NCBI GenBank assembly: GCA_020852155.1
Contig: JADZBJ010000246.1
Location: 1-14,172, forward strand
Origin: Saprospiraceae bacterium
GTDB taxonomy: Bacteria > Bacteroidota > Bacteroidia > Chitinophagales > Saprospiraceae
DNA length: 14,172 bases
Direction of reading: 5' to 3'
The position numbers and the translations under genes were made by a program. The notes below the pieces were generated by a model. The model searched no databases and was not told the DNA's origin. It saw only the letters and a program-made list of their open reading frames with translations. Positions within the stretch are counted from its first letter, which is position 1. Every line of letters begins with the position of its first letter. This document shows positions 1 through 6,833 of this stretch, piece after piece.

Positions 1-1096
1 CATGATAACGGGTATGTTGCGTGTGCTCCGAGTCCTGGAAGAATAATTGCGTATATGTGCGCTTTCTTACAAAACGAGATAAGAACGTTGATAAAATACT
101 GGCGATGACACTCATAATCAGTAAAAGCCAGGAAGTACCCAACTCACTGAATATATTGGCCAACACAATAAATAAGACATTGATCCCCATCAGGATGAAT
201 GTAGCATTCATGTGCGACAAACCGGCATCCAGCAGCAAATGGTGTATATGGTTGCGGTCAGCATAAAATGGCGAATGCCCTTTCATGATGCGATGCGTAA
301 AAACCCGCAACGTGTCGAATAATGGCAGGATCAATACACTGACGGCAATCGCAGGGGCTGAATGAAAAAAGACCTCCTGAGGCGTCGTAGGCAGATAGTT
401 AACCTCAATAAACTTGATGGCCAGTATGGCACAAACTGTTCCTGTCAACAATGAGCCTGTATCGCCCATAAAAATCCTTGCCGGCGTAAAATTATATTTC
501 AAAAATCCGGTTAACGCTCCTGCCAGCGAAAAGCCCAATACCCCAAAGGCCGGATGGCCGGAAGCCACAAACCAGACACCCCAAAAGCCGCCAGCGAGCA
601 GCCCTACGCTACCTGCCAGGCCATTAATTCCGTCAATCAGATTGAATGCGTTAATAATGCCGATTATCGCCAACAGGGAAATTAGAAAAGCAGCAACTTC
701 AGGGAGTTCATAGACATCCAGTACGCCATGTAAACTAACGATCTGAATCTGTGCCTTATAAGCCAGAATAATAGCGACCAGTAATTGACCCATCATCTTG
801 GTCATCGGCCGGATGGGCATCAGATCATCCATCACACCAACCAGAAAAATGATGATGAATGCCGCCAGAATATACTGTAATACACCAAAACTGTTCAAAG
901 GCGTCCACAATACAATGCCACAAACCGTCCCGGCAAATATCCCGATGCCACCCAACGCCGGAGTGGGCAAATCATGCGAACTGCGCTCATTGGGCTTGTC
1001 ATACAACCGTTTTTCCATAGCCACCCGTATGATGACCGGTATCACAGTGTATGTCAGTACAAATGCAGTAATAAATCCGAGTAATACAGCAAACAT
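1..1096 (-). CDS. Undecaprenyl-phosphate GlcNAc-1-phosphate transferase (WecA/TagO type), 3' end cut by window
   Basis: Integral membrane enzyme of the MraY/WecA family. Such enzymes move a sugar-1-phosphate from a UDP-sugar onto undecaprenyl phosphate at the cytoplasmic membrane, starting O-antigen, capsule or related glycan synthesis. The frame is open for 365 codons and runs off the left edge. Visible family motifs are Asp90-Asp91 (VGVMDD), NAFNLIDGINGL at 149-160, FMGDTGS at 209-215 and the histidine box DRNHIHH at 280-286. The HIHH box and the positions of the Asp pair point to the WecA/TagO branch rather than MraY. About ten hydrophobic segments are spread along the chain. The start at 1096 is chosen because AGGAGG lies 2 nt upstream; an in-frame ATG at 1144 would overlap the putative -7 box. 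It is divergent from the DUF4294 gene. The exact sugar cannot be read from the sequence. Confidence 0.93.
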   Translation of the reverse strand, partial: MFAVLLGFITAFVLTYTVIPVIIRVAMEKRLYDKPNERSSHDLPTPALGGIGIFAGTVCGIVLWTPLNSFGVLQYILAAFIIIFLVGVMDDLMPIRPMTKMMGQLLVAIILAYKAQIQIVSLHGVLDVYELPEVAAFLISLLAIIGIINAFNLIDGINGLAGSVGLLAGGFWGVWFVASGHPAFGVLGFSLAGALTGFLKYNFTPARIFMGDTGSLLTGTVCAILAIKFIEVNYLPTTPQEVFFHSAPAIAVSVLILPLFDTLRVFTHRIMKGHSPFYADRNHIHHLLLDAGLSHMNATFILMGINVLFIVLANIFSELGTSWLLLIMSVIASILSTFLSRFVRKRTYTQLFFQDSEHTQHTRYH

Positions 1097-1133
1097 TCCC
1101 TCCTGAATGGCACGTTGTACATGCCCTTTGCGG

Positions 1134-1141
1134 CAAAAGTA
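1134..1141 (-). promoter_or_regulatory. Putative Bacteroidota -7 promoter box (TACTTTTG) for the wecA-like gene
   Basis: Read on the minus strand, this octamer matches the Bacteroidota -7 consensus TAnnTTTG. It would place the transcript start about 30 nt before the ATG at 1096, which supports that start over the one at 1144. No convincing -33 TTTG was found at the usual spacing. Confidence 0.4.
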
Positions 1142-1230
1142 CATCACTGATCTGCCGGATGTTCGTTAGACGGTAAATTCTTTATGGAAACGTTCACAAA
1201 ACATTCATTTTCAATAGCATTGCATAATGT

Positions 1231-1238
1231 TACATTTG
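1231..1238 (+). promoter_or_regulatory. Putative Bacteroidota -7 promoter box (TACATTTG) for the DUF4294 operon
   Basis: Exact match to TAnnTTTG, 23 nt before the ATG at 1262. It lies inside the longer open frame that begins at 1184, so it argues for the later start. The -33 region is not clear. Confidence 0.45.
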
Positions 1239-1261
1239 CATGCAAAATCAGTCCGAAAGGC

Positions 1262-1921
1262 ATGAAACAGATTCCTCATCCATCGTTTTATAGCGCCATT
1301 ATCTTCGCTTTGCTCATTTTTGCCCAAACAATACTCCCGGCACAAAATGATCGCAGCCAAACGCCGCTTGAAGAACCCGGCGTGAAACCCGTCGGCGCAT
1401 GGGCCTACGTGGAAATTGCCGGAAAAGACACCACCTATATCATGTCTTTGGCAACAGTCAGAATCACTGACAAATACAACTTCACAAGCAGCGACGAGCA
1501 AAAACAATACCTGCGCTATGCTCGCGCAGCTAGAAACGTATATGTCTATGCCCTGCAAGCCGTAGATTTGTATCAAACCATTCAGGAAGAAACAGAAGGC
1601 ATGGGCCGCTGGAAACGCAAACGACATATCCGTCGCGAACACCACGAACTCAAAGAAGATTTTTCCGAAAAACTCAAAAAACTCTCCAAAACAGAAGGTA
1701 AGGTTCTCATCAAAATGATCGAAAGCCAGGTGGACAAACCCTTCTATGACATCGTCCGTGAAACACGCGGCGGCGGTACGGCCTTCTATTGGAATACGAT
1801 GGGTAAAATGTATGGTTACGACCTTAAAAATGGCTATCACAAAGGCGAAGACCCGCTCCTTGATGCCGTTTTGCTGGATTATGATTTCGGAAGACCCGAC
1901 TGGTATGGGCCAGGCTGGTAA
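1262..1921 (+). CDS. Secreted DUF4294 family protein
   Basis: Protein of 219 residues matching the DUF4294 family of Bacteroidota, whose function is not known to me. Residues 1-27 form a signal peptide (MKQIPHPSF followed by a hydrophobic run, with likely cleavage near LPAQ), so the protein should be exported. The family-like core runs from about KPVGAWAYVEIAGKDTTYI through the Arg/Lys-rich middle (KRKRHIRREHHELK) to the conserved-looking C-terminal part RETRGGGTAFYWNTMGKMYG and LDAVLLDYDFGRPDWYG. The frame is open back to 1184, but the ATG at 1262 follows a putative -7 box and an AAAGG ribosome-binding sequence, and it begins a clean signal peptide. The next gene starts 12 nt after the stop, so the two are probably one operon. 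Confidence 0.85.
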   Translation: MKQIPHPSFYSAIIFALLIFAQTILPAQNDRSQTPLEEPGVKPVGAWAYVEIAGKDTTYIMSLATVRITDKYNFTSSDEQKQYLRYARAARNVYVYALQAVDLYQTIQEETEGMGRWKRKRHIRREHHELKEDFSEKLKKLSKTEGKVLIKMIESQVDKPFYDIVRETRGGGTAFYWNTMGKMYGYDLKNGYHKGEDPLLDAVLLDYDFGRPDWYGPGW

Positions 1922-1933
1922 AATACAACCAAC

Positions 1934-2698
1934 ATGACGATACAGGAATTGCTTGATAACGCAGCAACAAAGTATAACCAGCCATATTTCATTGAAAGCG
2001 ACCCAATCAGTATTCCACACCGTTTCAGTGCATTACAAGACAAAGAAATAACAGGCTTTTGGGCCGCCATGCTGGCTTGGGGCCAACGAAAAACGATTAT
2101 TCAAAGCGCCAACCGGCTGGTCGAATTGATGGACAACGCGCCCTACGATTTTATCATCAATCATGAGGAGCGCGACCGCGAACGATTTCTGGACTTTAAG
2201 CATCGAACATTTCAAGCCACAGATACACTCTGGTTTCTAACGTTTTTTCAGGAATATTATCGAAAAAACACTTCATTGGAAACCGCTTTCAGCCGACACC
2301 TGTCGCCTGAAGACACCACGGTGGAAGCCGCATTGCGCGGCTTCCACCGTGATTTTTTTGACCATGAATGGGCGCCCGACCGTACCCGTAAACACATCGC
2401 CACCCCCGATCGCGGCTCCAGCTGCAAACGCCTGAATATGTTCCTGCGCTGGATGGTCAGAAAAGACAACGCCGGCGTTGATTTCGGTCTGTGGAATAAT
2501 ATCCGGCCAGATCAATTACTCATTCCCCTCGATGTTCATGTGCAACGCGTCGCCCAAAAACTGGGGCTGCTTCAACGAGAACAAAGCGACTGGCGCGCCG
2601 TATTGGAATTAACCGATACGCTACGTCAATTCGACCCCAATGATCCGGTACGCTACGATTTTGCGCTATTTGGAATGGGCGTTATGAGTGGTAAGTGA
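1934..2698 (+). CDS. TIGR02757 family protein (DUF2400), HhH-GPD-like fold
   Basis: A 254-residue protein of the TIGR02757/DUF2400 family. The family is thought to be distantly related to helix-hairpin-helix DNA glycosylases, but no activity is established. Recognisable stretches are GFWAAMLAWGQRKTI at 41-55, GSSCKRLNMFLRWMVRKD at 161-178, the conserved IPLDVHVQRVAQKLGLL at 197-213 and DPVRYDFALFGMG at 237-249. It lies 12 nt downstream of the DUF4294 gene and is probably cotranscribed with it. The last codons (Ser-Gly-Lys-stop) are supplied by the first unit of the repeat that starts at 2685, so the C-terminus looks cut off or remodelled by the repeat. Family members I remember continue a few residues after FALFGLGV. 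Family assignment is firm; function is unknown. Confidence 0.88.
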   Translation: MTIQELLDNAATKYNQPYFIESDPISIPHRFSALQDKEITGFWAAMLAWGQRKTIIQSANRLVELMDNAPYDFIINHEERDRERFLDFKHRTFQATDTLWFLTFFQEYYRKNTSLETAFSRHLSPEDTTVEAALRGFHRDFFDHEWAPDRTRKHIATPDRGSSCKRLNMFLRWMVRKDNAGVDFGLWNNIRPDQLLIPLDVHVQRVAQKLGLLQREQSDWRAVLELTDTLRQFDPNDPVRYDFALFGMGVMSGK

Positions 2699-2796
2699 TT
2701 AGTGGTAAGTGATAAGTTTTTTTATGTGTAGATGTTGAAAAAACTAACCACTAACCGTTAACCACTTACCACTTACCACTAATCACTCACCACTCA
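2685..2796. repeat. 27-bp imperfect inverted repeat spanning two convergent gene ends
   Basis: The left arm (2685-2711) and right arm (2770-2796) are reverse complements over 27 bp with one mismatch; 18 bp (2694-2711 against 2770-2787) are perfect. The left arm begins with a 14-bp unit (AGTGGTAAGTGATT) that is repeated directly at 2701-2714 with one change. The inner part has a second inverted pair, AGTTTTTT at 2715-2722 and AAAAAACT at 2738-2745, plus degenerate TAACCACT-like units. Each arm carries stop codons in all three frames. The stop codon of the plus-strand gene (2696-2698) and that of the minus-strand gene (2796-2794) both lie in the arms. It may act as a bidirectional terminator. 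Confidence 0.8.
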
Positions 2797-4518
2797 CCTA
2801 CCGATGGCCACAGGCATTTGAGGATCGTAAGTGCCTTTGATGACGGGGCTTTGGCGGTTGCCGGTGTATTCACGAACGCTTTTACTGACAAACTGAAACA
2901 ACTCCATGATCGTTACCACTCGGTCTTTGTTGGCATCTGCTTCGCCTTTGAGGCCGCGAATCAGGAAGTGACTGAATACGCCCTGACGCAATCCGCTGGA
3001 TTCCAGGGAGGTTTCTTCTGCTTTGCTGGACATCAGCAGGGCCGTACCCGATACCGATTTAGCGAGTGTTTGATAATACTGCGACAGCACCGGTTCAGGT
3101 TCACCGGAGCGCATGGCAATCAGGCTGCCGGAGTGGCAGGCATCAGCCAGACAGAGGCGAAAACGCGCCTTGGTTTTGTTGAATGCCGCAGCGATTTCTT
3201 CGTGTGCGATTTTGTTGTTGAAACCATCAAAATCAATGGGCAGGAAAGAGCCATTCAGGCCGTGACCGGAAAAATAGAACAACACCAGGTCATTCGGGCC
3301 AGCCATGCCAAACACCTCATCCAGATTACCCAGAATATTTTCGCGGGTGGCTTCCTCATCAATCAGGATGCGCAACTGATCGTCGGGAAGTGCGCCACCT
3401 TCCAGGCTTTTCAAAAAAGCATAAAAACGATAGGCATCGTCGTCGGTATAGCGCAATACCGGCATGTGATCGTATGCGGCAACGCCCACCACAACTGCCC
3501 AGATTTTACTTTTGGGCAATTCCACGGCCGGCGTAGTATCCACGACTGGCAACTTGGGCGAATCTGTGCTGACAAAAGGCTGGTAATCAGCGGGTTTATC
3601 CTTGCCCAAAAATTCTCCTGCACGCCAATATCCGGAAACAAGGGTACCGTCGTGCTGCGTGAGTGTGCCTTTCCCGCCAAAAGCGCCGTCTATCCATTCG
3701 CCTTCGTAGTGGTCGCCATTGGCGTAGGTACAGGTACCACTTCCGTGTGGCATATTGTTTTTAAAATCGCCTACGTACTTGGCGGAACCGGCTTTATAGA
3801 CATAAGTGCCCTTGCCATCTGCACAATCTCCCTGTACGCAGCCAGTTTTTCCGTTGGCGGTCAAGGCATTACCGACAAATTCGCCCTGACGCCATTCGCC
3901 CGTTTCTTCCGTGCCATTTTTCAGGATGCGCGTGCCTTGTCCATGCGGATAATTATCCCGAAACGCGCCAACATAGCGGTCGCCATTGGCAAACCAGAAT
4001 TTGCCCTCGCCCTCAAATTTTCCGTTATTAAACGTACCCTCGTATTTCGAGCCGTCGGGATAAGCAAAAATACCAACCCCTGTTTTACAATCGCCCAGCA
4101 GGCATCCCGACTGGATATTGGTACCGTCGTCCACCCGTTCTTCTTTTTTCTGGACGATGTATTCTTCCAGCACCTTACCGCTTTCATCCACGGGTCGCCC
4201 TTTTTTCCAAAGGCCGGTACGCTTGGTGCCGTCGGAATAGGTTTTGGTGCCTTTCCCATCCGGGAAACGCTCGCGCCATTCGCCGCTGTATTTGCTGCCA
4301 TTGGTGTAATAGCACACTCCTACCCCGTTGATTTCTCCATTTTGGAATTCGCCGACGTATCGTGCGCCGGAAGGGTAGATGTAAGTGCCCTTCCCGTTGC
4401 GACAATCGCCGGAAACGCACTGTGCGCTGGCGTTGGCAGCCGTAAAAAGAAGGACGAATAGTAGCAGTGAAATCGGGAAAGCCGGTGAGTATCGGCTTAT
4501 AAAATGGAGAGAAGGCAT
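2794..4518 (-). CDS. Secreted MORN-repeat protein with C-terminal caspase-like (peptidase C14) domain
   Basis: A 574-residue protein with three parts. Residues 1-32 are a signal peptide ending ANASA. Residues 34 to about 310 are MORN repeats (GxGxYxYxxGxxYxGxF type) arranged as three modules. Each opens with CxxGDC: Cys34/39, Cys139/144 and Cys227/232. Residues 338 to about 570 are a caspase-fold protease. KIWAVVVGVAAYDHM gives the first strand, His419 lies in FYFSGHG and Cys461 in LADACHSG, so both catalytic residues are present. Exported caspase-like proteases of this kind are known in Bacteroidota, but substrates are generally undefined. The frame continues to an ATG at 4557; I prefer 4518 because it gives a normal signal peptide, though neither has a clear ribosome site. 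The CxxGDC cysteines could form disulfides outside the cytoplasm, which is inference. It converges on the TIGR02757 gene. Confidence 0.9.
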   Translation of the reverse strand: MPSLHFISRYSPAFPISLLLFVLLFTAANASAQCVSGDCRNGKGTYIYPSGARYVGEFQNGEINGVGVCYYTNGSKYSGEWRERFPDGKGTKTYSDGTKRTGLWKKGRPVDESGKVLEEYIVQKKEERVDDGTNIQSGCLLGDCKTGVGIFAYPDGSKYEGTFNNGKFEGEGKFWFANGDRYVGAFRDNYPHGQGTRILKNGTEETGEWRQGEFVGNALTANGKTGCVQGDCADGKGTYVYKAGSAKYVGDFKNNMPHGSGTCTYANGDHYEGEWIDGAFGGKGTLTQHDGTLVSGYWRAGEFLGKDKPADYQPFVSTDSPKLPVVDTTPAVELPKSKIWAVVVGVAAYDHMPVLRYTDDDAYRFYAFLKSLEGGALPDDQLRILIDEEATRENILGNLDEVFGMAGPNDLVLFYFSGHGLNGSFLPIDFDGFNNKIAHEEIAAAFNKTKARFRLCLADACHSGSLIAMRSGEPEPVLSQYYQTLAKSVSGTALLMSSKAEETSLESSGLRQGVFSHFLIRGLKGEADANKDRVVTIMELFQFVSKSVREYTGNRQSPVIKGTYDPQMPVAIGR

Positions 4519-4618
4519 AGTTGTTCGTGCAAGTGCTTCCTGTTTCGCAACATTCATGTCGAAAGCTGTGACAAGATCGGCCTAATTAACTGGACTGAGG
4601 CGGAAATATTGTGCAAGA

Positions 4619-4649
4619 TTTGTGACCTTGTTGCCCAATCAGTCACAAA
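4619..4649. promoter_or_regulatory. Inverted repeat TTTGTGAC/GTCACAAA upstream of the lipid kinase
   Basis: Two 8-bp arms (4619-4626 and 4642-4649) are exact reverse complements separated by 15 bp, ending 10 nt before the ATG at 4660. A further GTGACA sits at 4568-4573. The site lies between divergent genes and could be an operator. The half-sites resemble TGTGA/TCACA of CRP-type regulators, but the spacing is about one helical turn too long. In RNA it could form a small hairpin over the start region. Function is inferred only from position. Confidence 0.35.
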
Positions 4650-4659
4650 ACGATCCAAC

Positions 4660-5595
4660 ATGCACGTTCGGGAGGACAATCACACCTGGCATCTCATCGT
4701 GAACCCCAAGGCCGGACGCGGCAAGGTGCAGAAAATCTGGCCCGACATTGAATCGGCGCTGCAAGCCTGCAACATCCCTTATTCAGTCAAATTTACGGAA
4801 TACGCTGGTCATGCCGTTCGCCTGGTGGATGACATTGTCCTGCGAGGTGGCCGCAATATCATGGGCGTTGGCGGCGACGGCACCAATCACGACATCATCA
4901 ACGGCATCATGCAGCAAACCTGGGCGCCACCAGCGTCCATTCGCTATACCCTGATGCCCGGTGGCACTGGCAACGACTGGGCGCGGATGTACGAGATTCC
5001 GGCTGATCCGCTGGCTCGAATGCGCAAATTGTTGTCTGGCGCTACTGCCTGGCAGGATATTGGCCAAATTGAATATGTAAAAAATGGCGAAACAGGCAGT
5101 CGCTATTTTGTCAATGTCGCGGGGCTGGCCTACGACGGATTCATTGGTGAAAAATTATCGAAAAACCCTGTTAAAAACAAGGCTGATTACCTGTTTCGGG
5201 TGGCTCAATACCTGTTTGAATACGAACCATCAAAAGCCTTGCTTGAGTTCGACGGGCAATCCGTTGAAAACAGGTTTTACACCATTAATATCGGGCTTTG
5301 CAAGTATTCAGCAGGTGGTATGCAGTTGGTACCACAAGCCATCGCCGACGATGGTTTATTTGCGCTGACCTATGCCTTGAGTATGCCCAAACTGGAAGTA
5401 TTGTTACAAACAGCACGGTTTTACAACGGCAGTCTCTTGCAACACCCGAAAGTGACCGGCGTTCAGGCACGCGAGATTCAGGTCAATCATGCACCCGGTA
5501 TGCCACCGTTGTTGATCGAAGCCGATGGCGAATACCTGGGGCAAACACCTGTGAAGTTTACGCTTTTTGAAAAGGCGTTACAGGTGGCGTTGTGA
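4660..5595 (+). CDS. Diacylglycerol/lipid kinase family protein (DagK/YegS-like)
   Basis: A 311-residue cytoplasmic lipid kinase of the DAGK-catalytic superfamily. Members phosphorylate diacylglycerol or related lipids with ATP and help recycle membrane lipids. Visible motifs are NPKAGRG at 15-21, the nucleotide-binding GGDGTNHD at 71-78, PGGTGNDWAR at 100-109, GLAYDGFIGEK in the middle and the conserved acidic ADGE at 288-291 near the C-terminus. Length fits the family. The frame is open back to 4504, but the N-terminal 52 residues there are Cys-rich and family-unlike and overlap the divergent caspase gene. The ATG at 4660, followed by HTWHLIVNPKAG, fits the usual family start. No Shine-Dalgarno is visible. 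The true lipid substrate cannot be decided from sequence; sphingoid or ceramide lipids are an alternative in Bacteroidota. Confidence 0.9.
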   Translation: MHVREDNHTWHLIVNPKAGRGKVQKIWPDIESALQACNIPYSVKFTEYAGHAVRLVDDIVLRGGRNIMGVGGDGTNHDIINGIMQQTWAPPASIRYTLMPGGTGNDWARMYEIPADPLARMRKLLSGATAWQDIGQIEYVKNGETGSRYFVNVAGLAYDGFIGEKLSKNPVKNKADYLFRVAQYLFEYEPSKALLEFDGQSVENRFYTINIGLCKYSAGGMQLVPQAIADDGLFALTYALSMPKLEVLLQTARFYNGSLLQHPKVTGVQAREIQVNHAPGMPPLLIEADGEYLGQTPVKFTLFEKALQVAL

Positions 5596-5605
5596 TCTCA
5601 AATAT

Positions 5606-6559
5606 TCAATACTCCATCCTGAACGCGATTGGCAGGATATATTTAACTTTTACGGGCTTGCCGTTCGAATAACCCGGCTCCCATTTGGGCATTTTGGACA
5701 CCACGCGTATGCACTCATCCCGAATGGAATTGCAGTAGCCCTTCAAGACTTTTATGTCATGAATACTGCCATCAACATCTACATCAAAACTGACAAGCGC
5801 TCTCCCCTGAATACCCAGACCGATTGCCTGACGAGGGTATCTTATCTCTCTTCCTAAAAATGCGAACATCGATTTTTCATGACAGTCTTCATTGTTTTTC
5901 ATTTTCGGGTGGCAGGGAAACTTGGGAGGCACCTGAATATCCAGAATATCAGATTCTTCACCCGGTGGGTCAGATGCAATTAACTTGCCATGTTCGTAAA
6001 CCCATTTTCTTTTGATATTGCCAGTCGAGTCATATACTATTCTTTCCCCATGCAGGCTGTCCCGTACAAAGAAAGATTGGCGAATTATCTTTCCGTCCCT
6101 GTTATATTCCAATACAGGCCCTTCCAACTTATCCTCCTTATAAATGCTTCTGGACTCCACAAAACCTTCTTCATCGTCGTATATCAGCTGTTCGCCCTCC
6201 CGTTTGCCATTGTGTACATACATCTCCCTGTTCTTTTTCCCATTGTCAAAATACAAAACCGCCTTACCTTCCTGATTCGTCAAGTCTGAATCAGTATAGA
6301 ACTTCCTGGATGTCAGTATTTTATGGTCATAAAAATACTCCTGAACGATATAACGCCCTTCATACAGTTCGACGGTTCTGTTTGGTGAGGATTCAATGAT
6401 TTTCGAACCTGGCGTCAGGTGAATTTTATAGTATTCAGCCCAGTATTTGTTACTCAAAGGGCTACTTTTTAAGGGCCGGATAGATGTGCAAGATGAAAAG
6501 GCTGTCCATAAAAGCAGGAGCAGCATGATTGCGTAGTTAAATGGGCGCATGTTTGGCAT
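5606..6559 (-). CDS. Lipoprotein with YwqK/MORN-like repeats and TonB C-terminal domain
   Basis: A 317-residue predicted lipoprotein. Residues 1-24 are a signal sequence ending in a lipobox-like FSSC, with Cys24 as the likely lipidated residue. Residues about 90-205 hold repeated short hairpins of the MORN_2/YwqK type (for example LYFDNGKKNREMYVHNGKRE, then similar units). Residues about 232-317 are a TonB C-terminal-like domain: IRYPRQAIGLGIQGRALVSF, then DVDGSIHDIKVLKG, MPKWEPGYSNGKPVKVKY and a final hydrophobic strand. Classical TonB carries energy from ExbBD through an N-terminal membrane helix. Here the anchor would be a lipid, so an energy-transducing role is doubtful. The frame is open back to 6607; the ATG codons at 6559 and 6550 both give a sensible lipoprotein signal. 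It converges on the lipid kinase gene with a 10-nt gap. Confidence 0.85.
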   Translation of the reverse strand: MPNMRPFNYAIMLLLLLWTAFSSCTSIRPLKSSPLSNKYWAEYYKIHLTPGSKIIESSPNRTVELYEGRYIVQEYFYDHKILTSRKFYTDSDLTNQEGKAVLYFDNGKKNREMYVHNGKREGEQLIYDDEEGFVESRSIYKEDKLEGPVLEYNRDGKIIRQSFFVRDSLHGERIVYDSTGNIKRKWVYEHGKLIASDPPGEESDILDIQVPPKFPCHPKMKNNEDCHEKSMFAFLGREIRYPRQAIGLGIQGRALVSFDVDVDGSIHDIKVLKGYCNSIRDECIRVVSKMPKWEPGYSNGKPVKVKYILPIAFRMEY

Positions 6560-6604
6560 GATTGTGATATAAAAGGATTGATTTATGTTGGAATTATCTC
6601 GATG

Positions 6605-6648
6605 CAAATAAAGACAAAGCCGCCGTCAGTTACCCAACAGCGGCTTTG
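6605..6648 (-). terminator. Intrinsic terminator downstream of clpC
   Basis: CAAAGCCGC (6615-6623) and GCGGCTTTG (6640-6648) form a perfect 9-bp stem with a 16-nt loop. On the minus strand the stem is followed by a T-rich tail (TCTTTATTT, 6614-6606). Its orientation fits the end of the clpC transcript. The MITE-like element lies between it and the clpC stop codon. Confidence 0.65.
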
Positions 6649-6651
6649 CAT

Positions 6652-6816
6652 TAGAGGTTGTTTAAAATCCTCTCACTGGCTCAAAAAGGCATATTTTGCC
6701 GCCATCCTTCCCTTGTTATTCAGGCTGAAATCCCCGCTTCACCCCGAAAAACAAGGATCGGCTATCTCCAAAATCTGCTCTTTTTGAATCCAGCAGTGAA
6801 ATTTAAACAACCTCTA
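6652..6816. mobile_element. MITE-like palindromic element with TA target duplication
   Basis: GAGGTTGTTTAAA (6654-6666) and TTTAAACAACCTC (6802-6814) are perfect 13-bp terminal inverted repeats. Both ends are flanked by TA (6652-6653 and 6815-6816), as a 2-bp target duplication would give. Similarity between the arms continues inward with gaps: TCACTG, TCAAAAAG, ATTTTG and ATCCTT...TTGTT are shared in order on both arms, so most of the 161 bp can fold into one hairpin. No transposase is encoded. This fits a miniature inverted-repeat element mobilised in trans by an IS with TA target preference, such as IS630 or part of the IS5 group. The family cannot be fixed without a database. Confidence 0.65.
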
Positions 6817-6833
6817 TCTCTCAAATTATTCAA

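Noticed and set aside
1211..2020. Minus-strand open frame (269 codons) opposite the DUF4294 gene
   Set aside because: Shadow of the DUF4294 and TIGR02757 genes; it spans the gap between two real plus-strand genes.
2685..2796. CRISPR array
   Set aside because: Units are adjacent, degenerate and inverted, without spacers of uniform length and without cas genes.
2818..4461. Long plus-strand open frame (547 codons) opposite the MORN/caspase gene
   Set aside because: It is the antisense shadow of a gene with clear signal peptide, repeats and catalytic motifs; its own translation has no recognisable domain.
2794..4518. Caspase-like protein as effector of an antiphage or CRISPR-linked system
   Set aside because: It has a signal peptide and no adjacent sensor, NLR, gasdermin or Csm/Cas genes; its neighbours are housekeeping genes.
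6578..6787. Small plus-strand open frame (69 codons) over the MITE-like element
   Set aside because: It crosses the clpC terminator hairpin and one arm of the palindrome, and its translation looks random.
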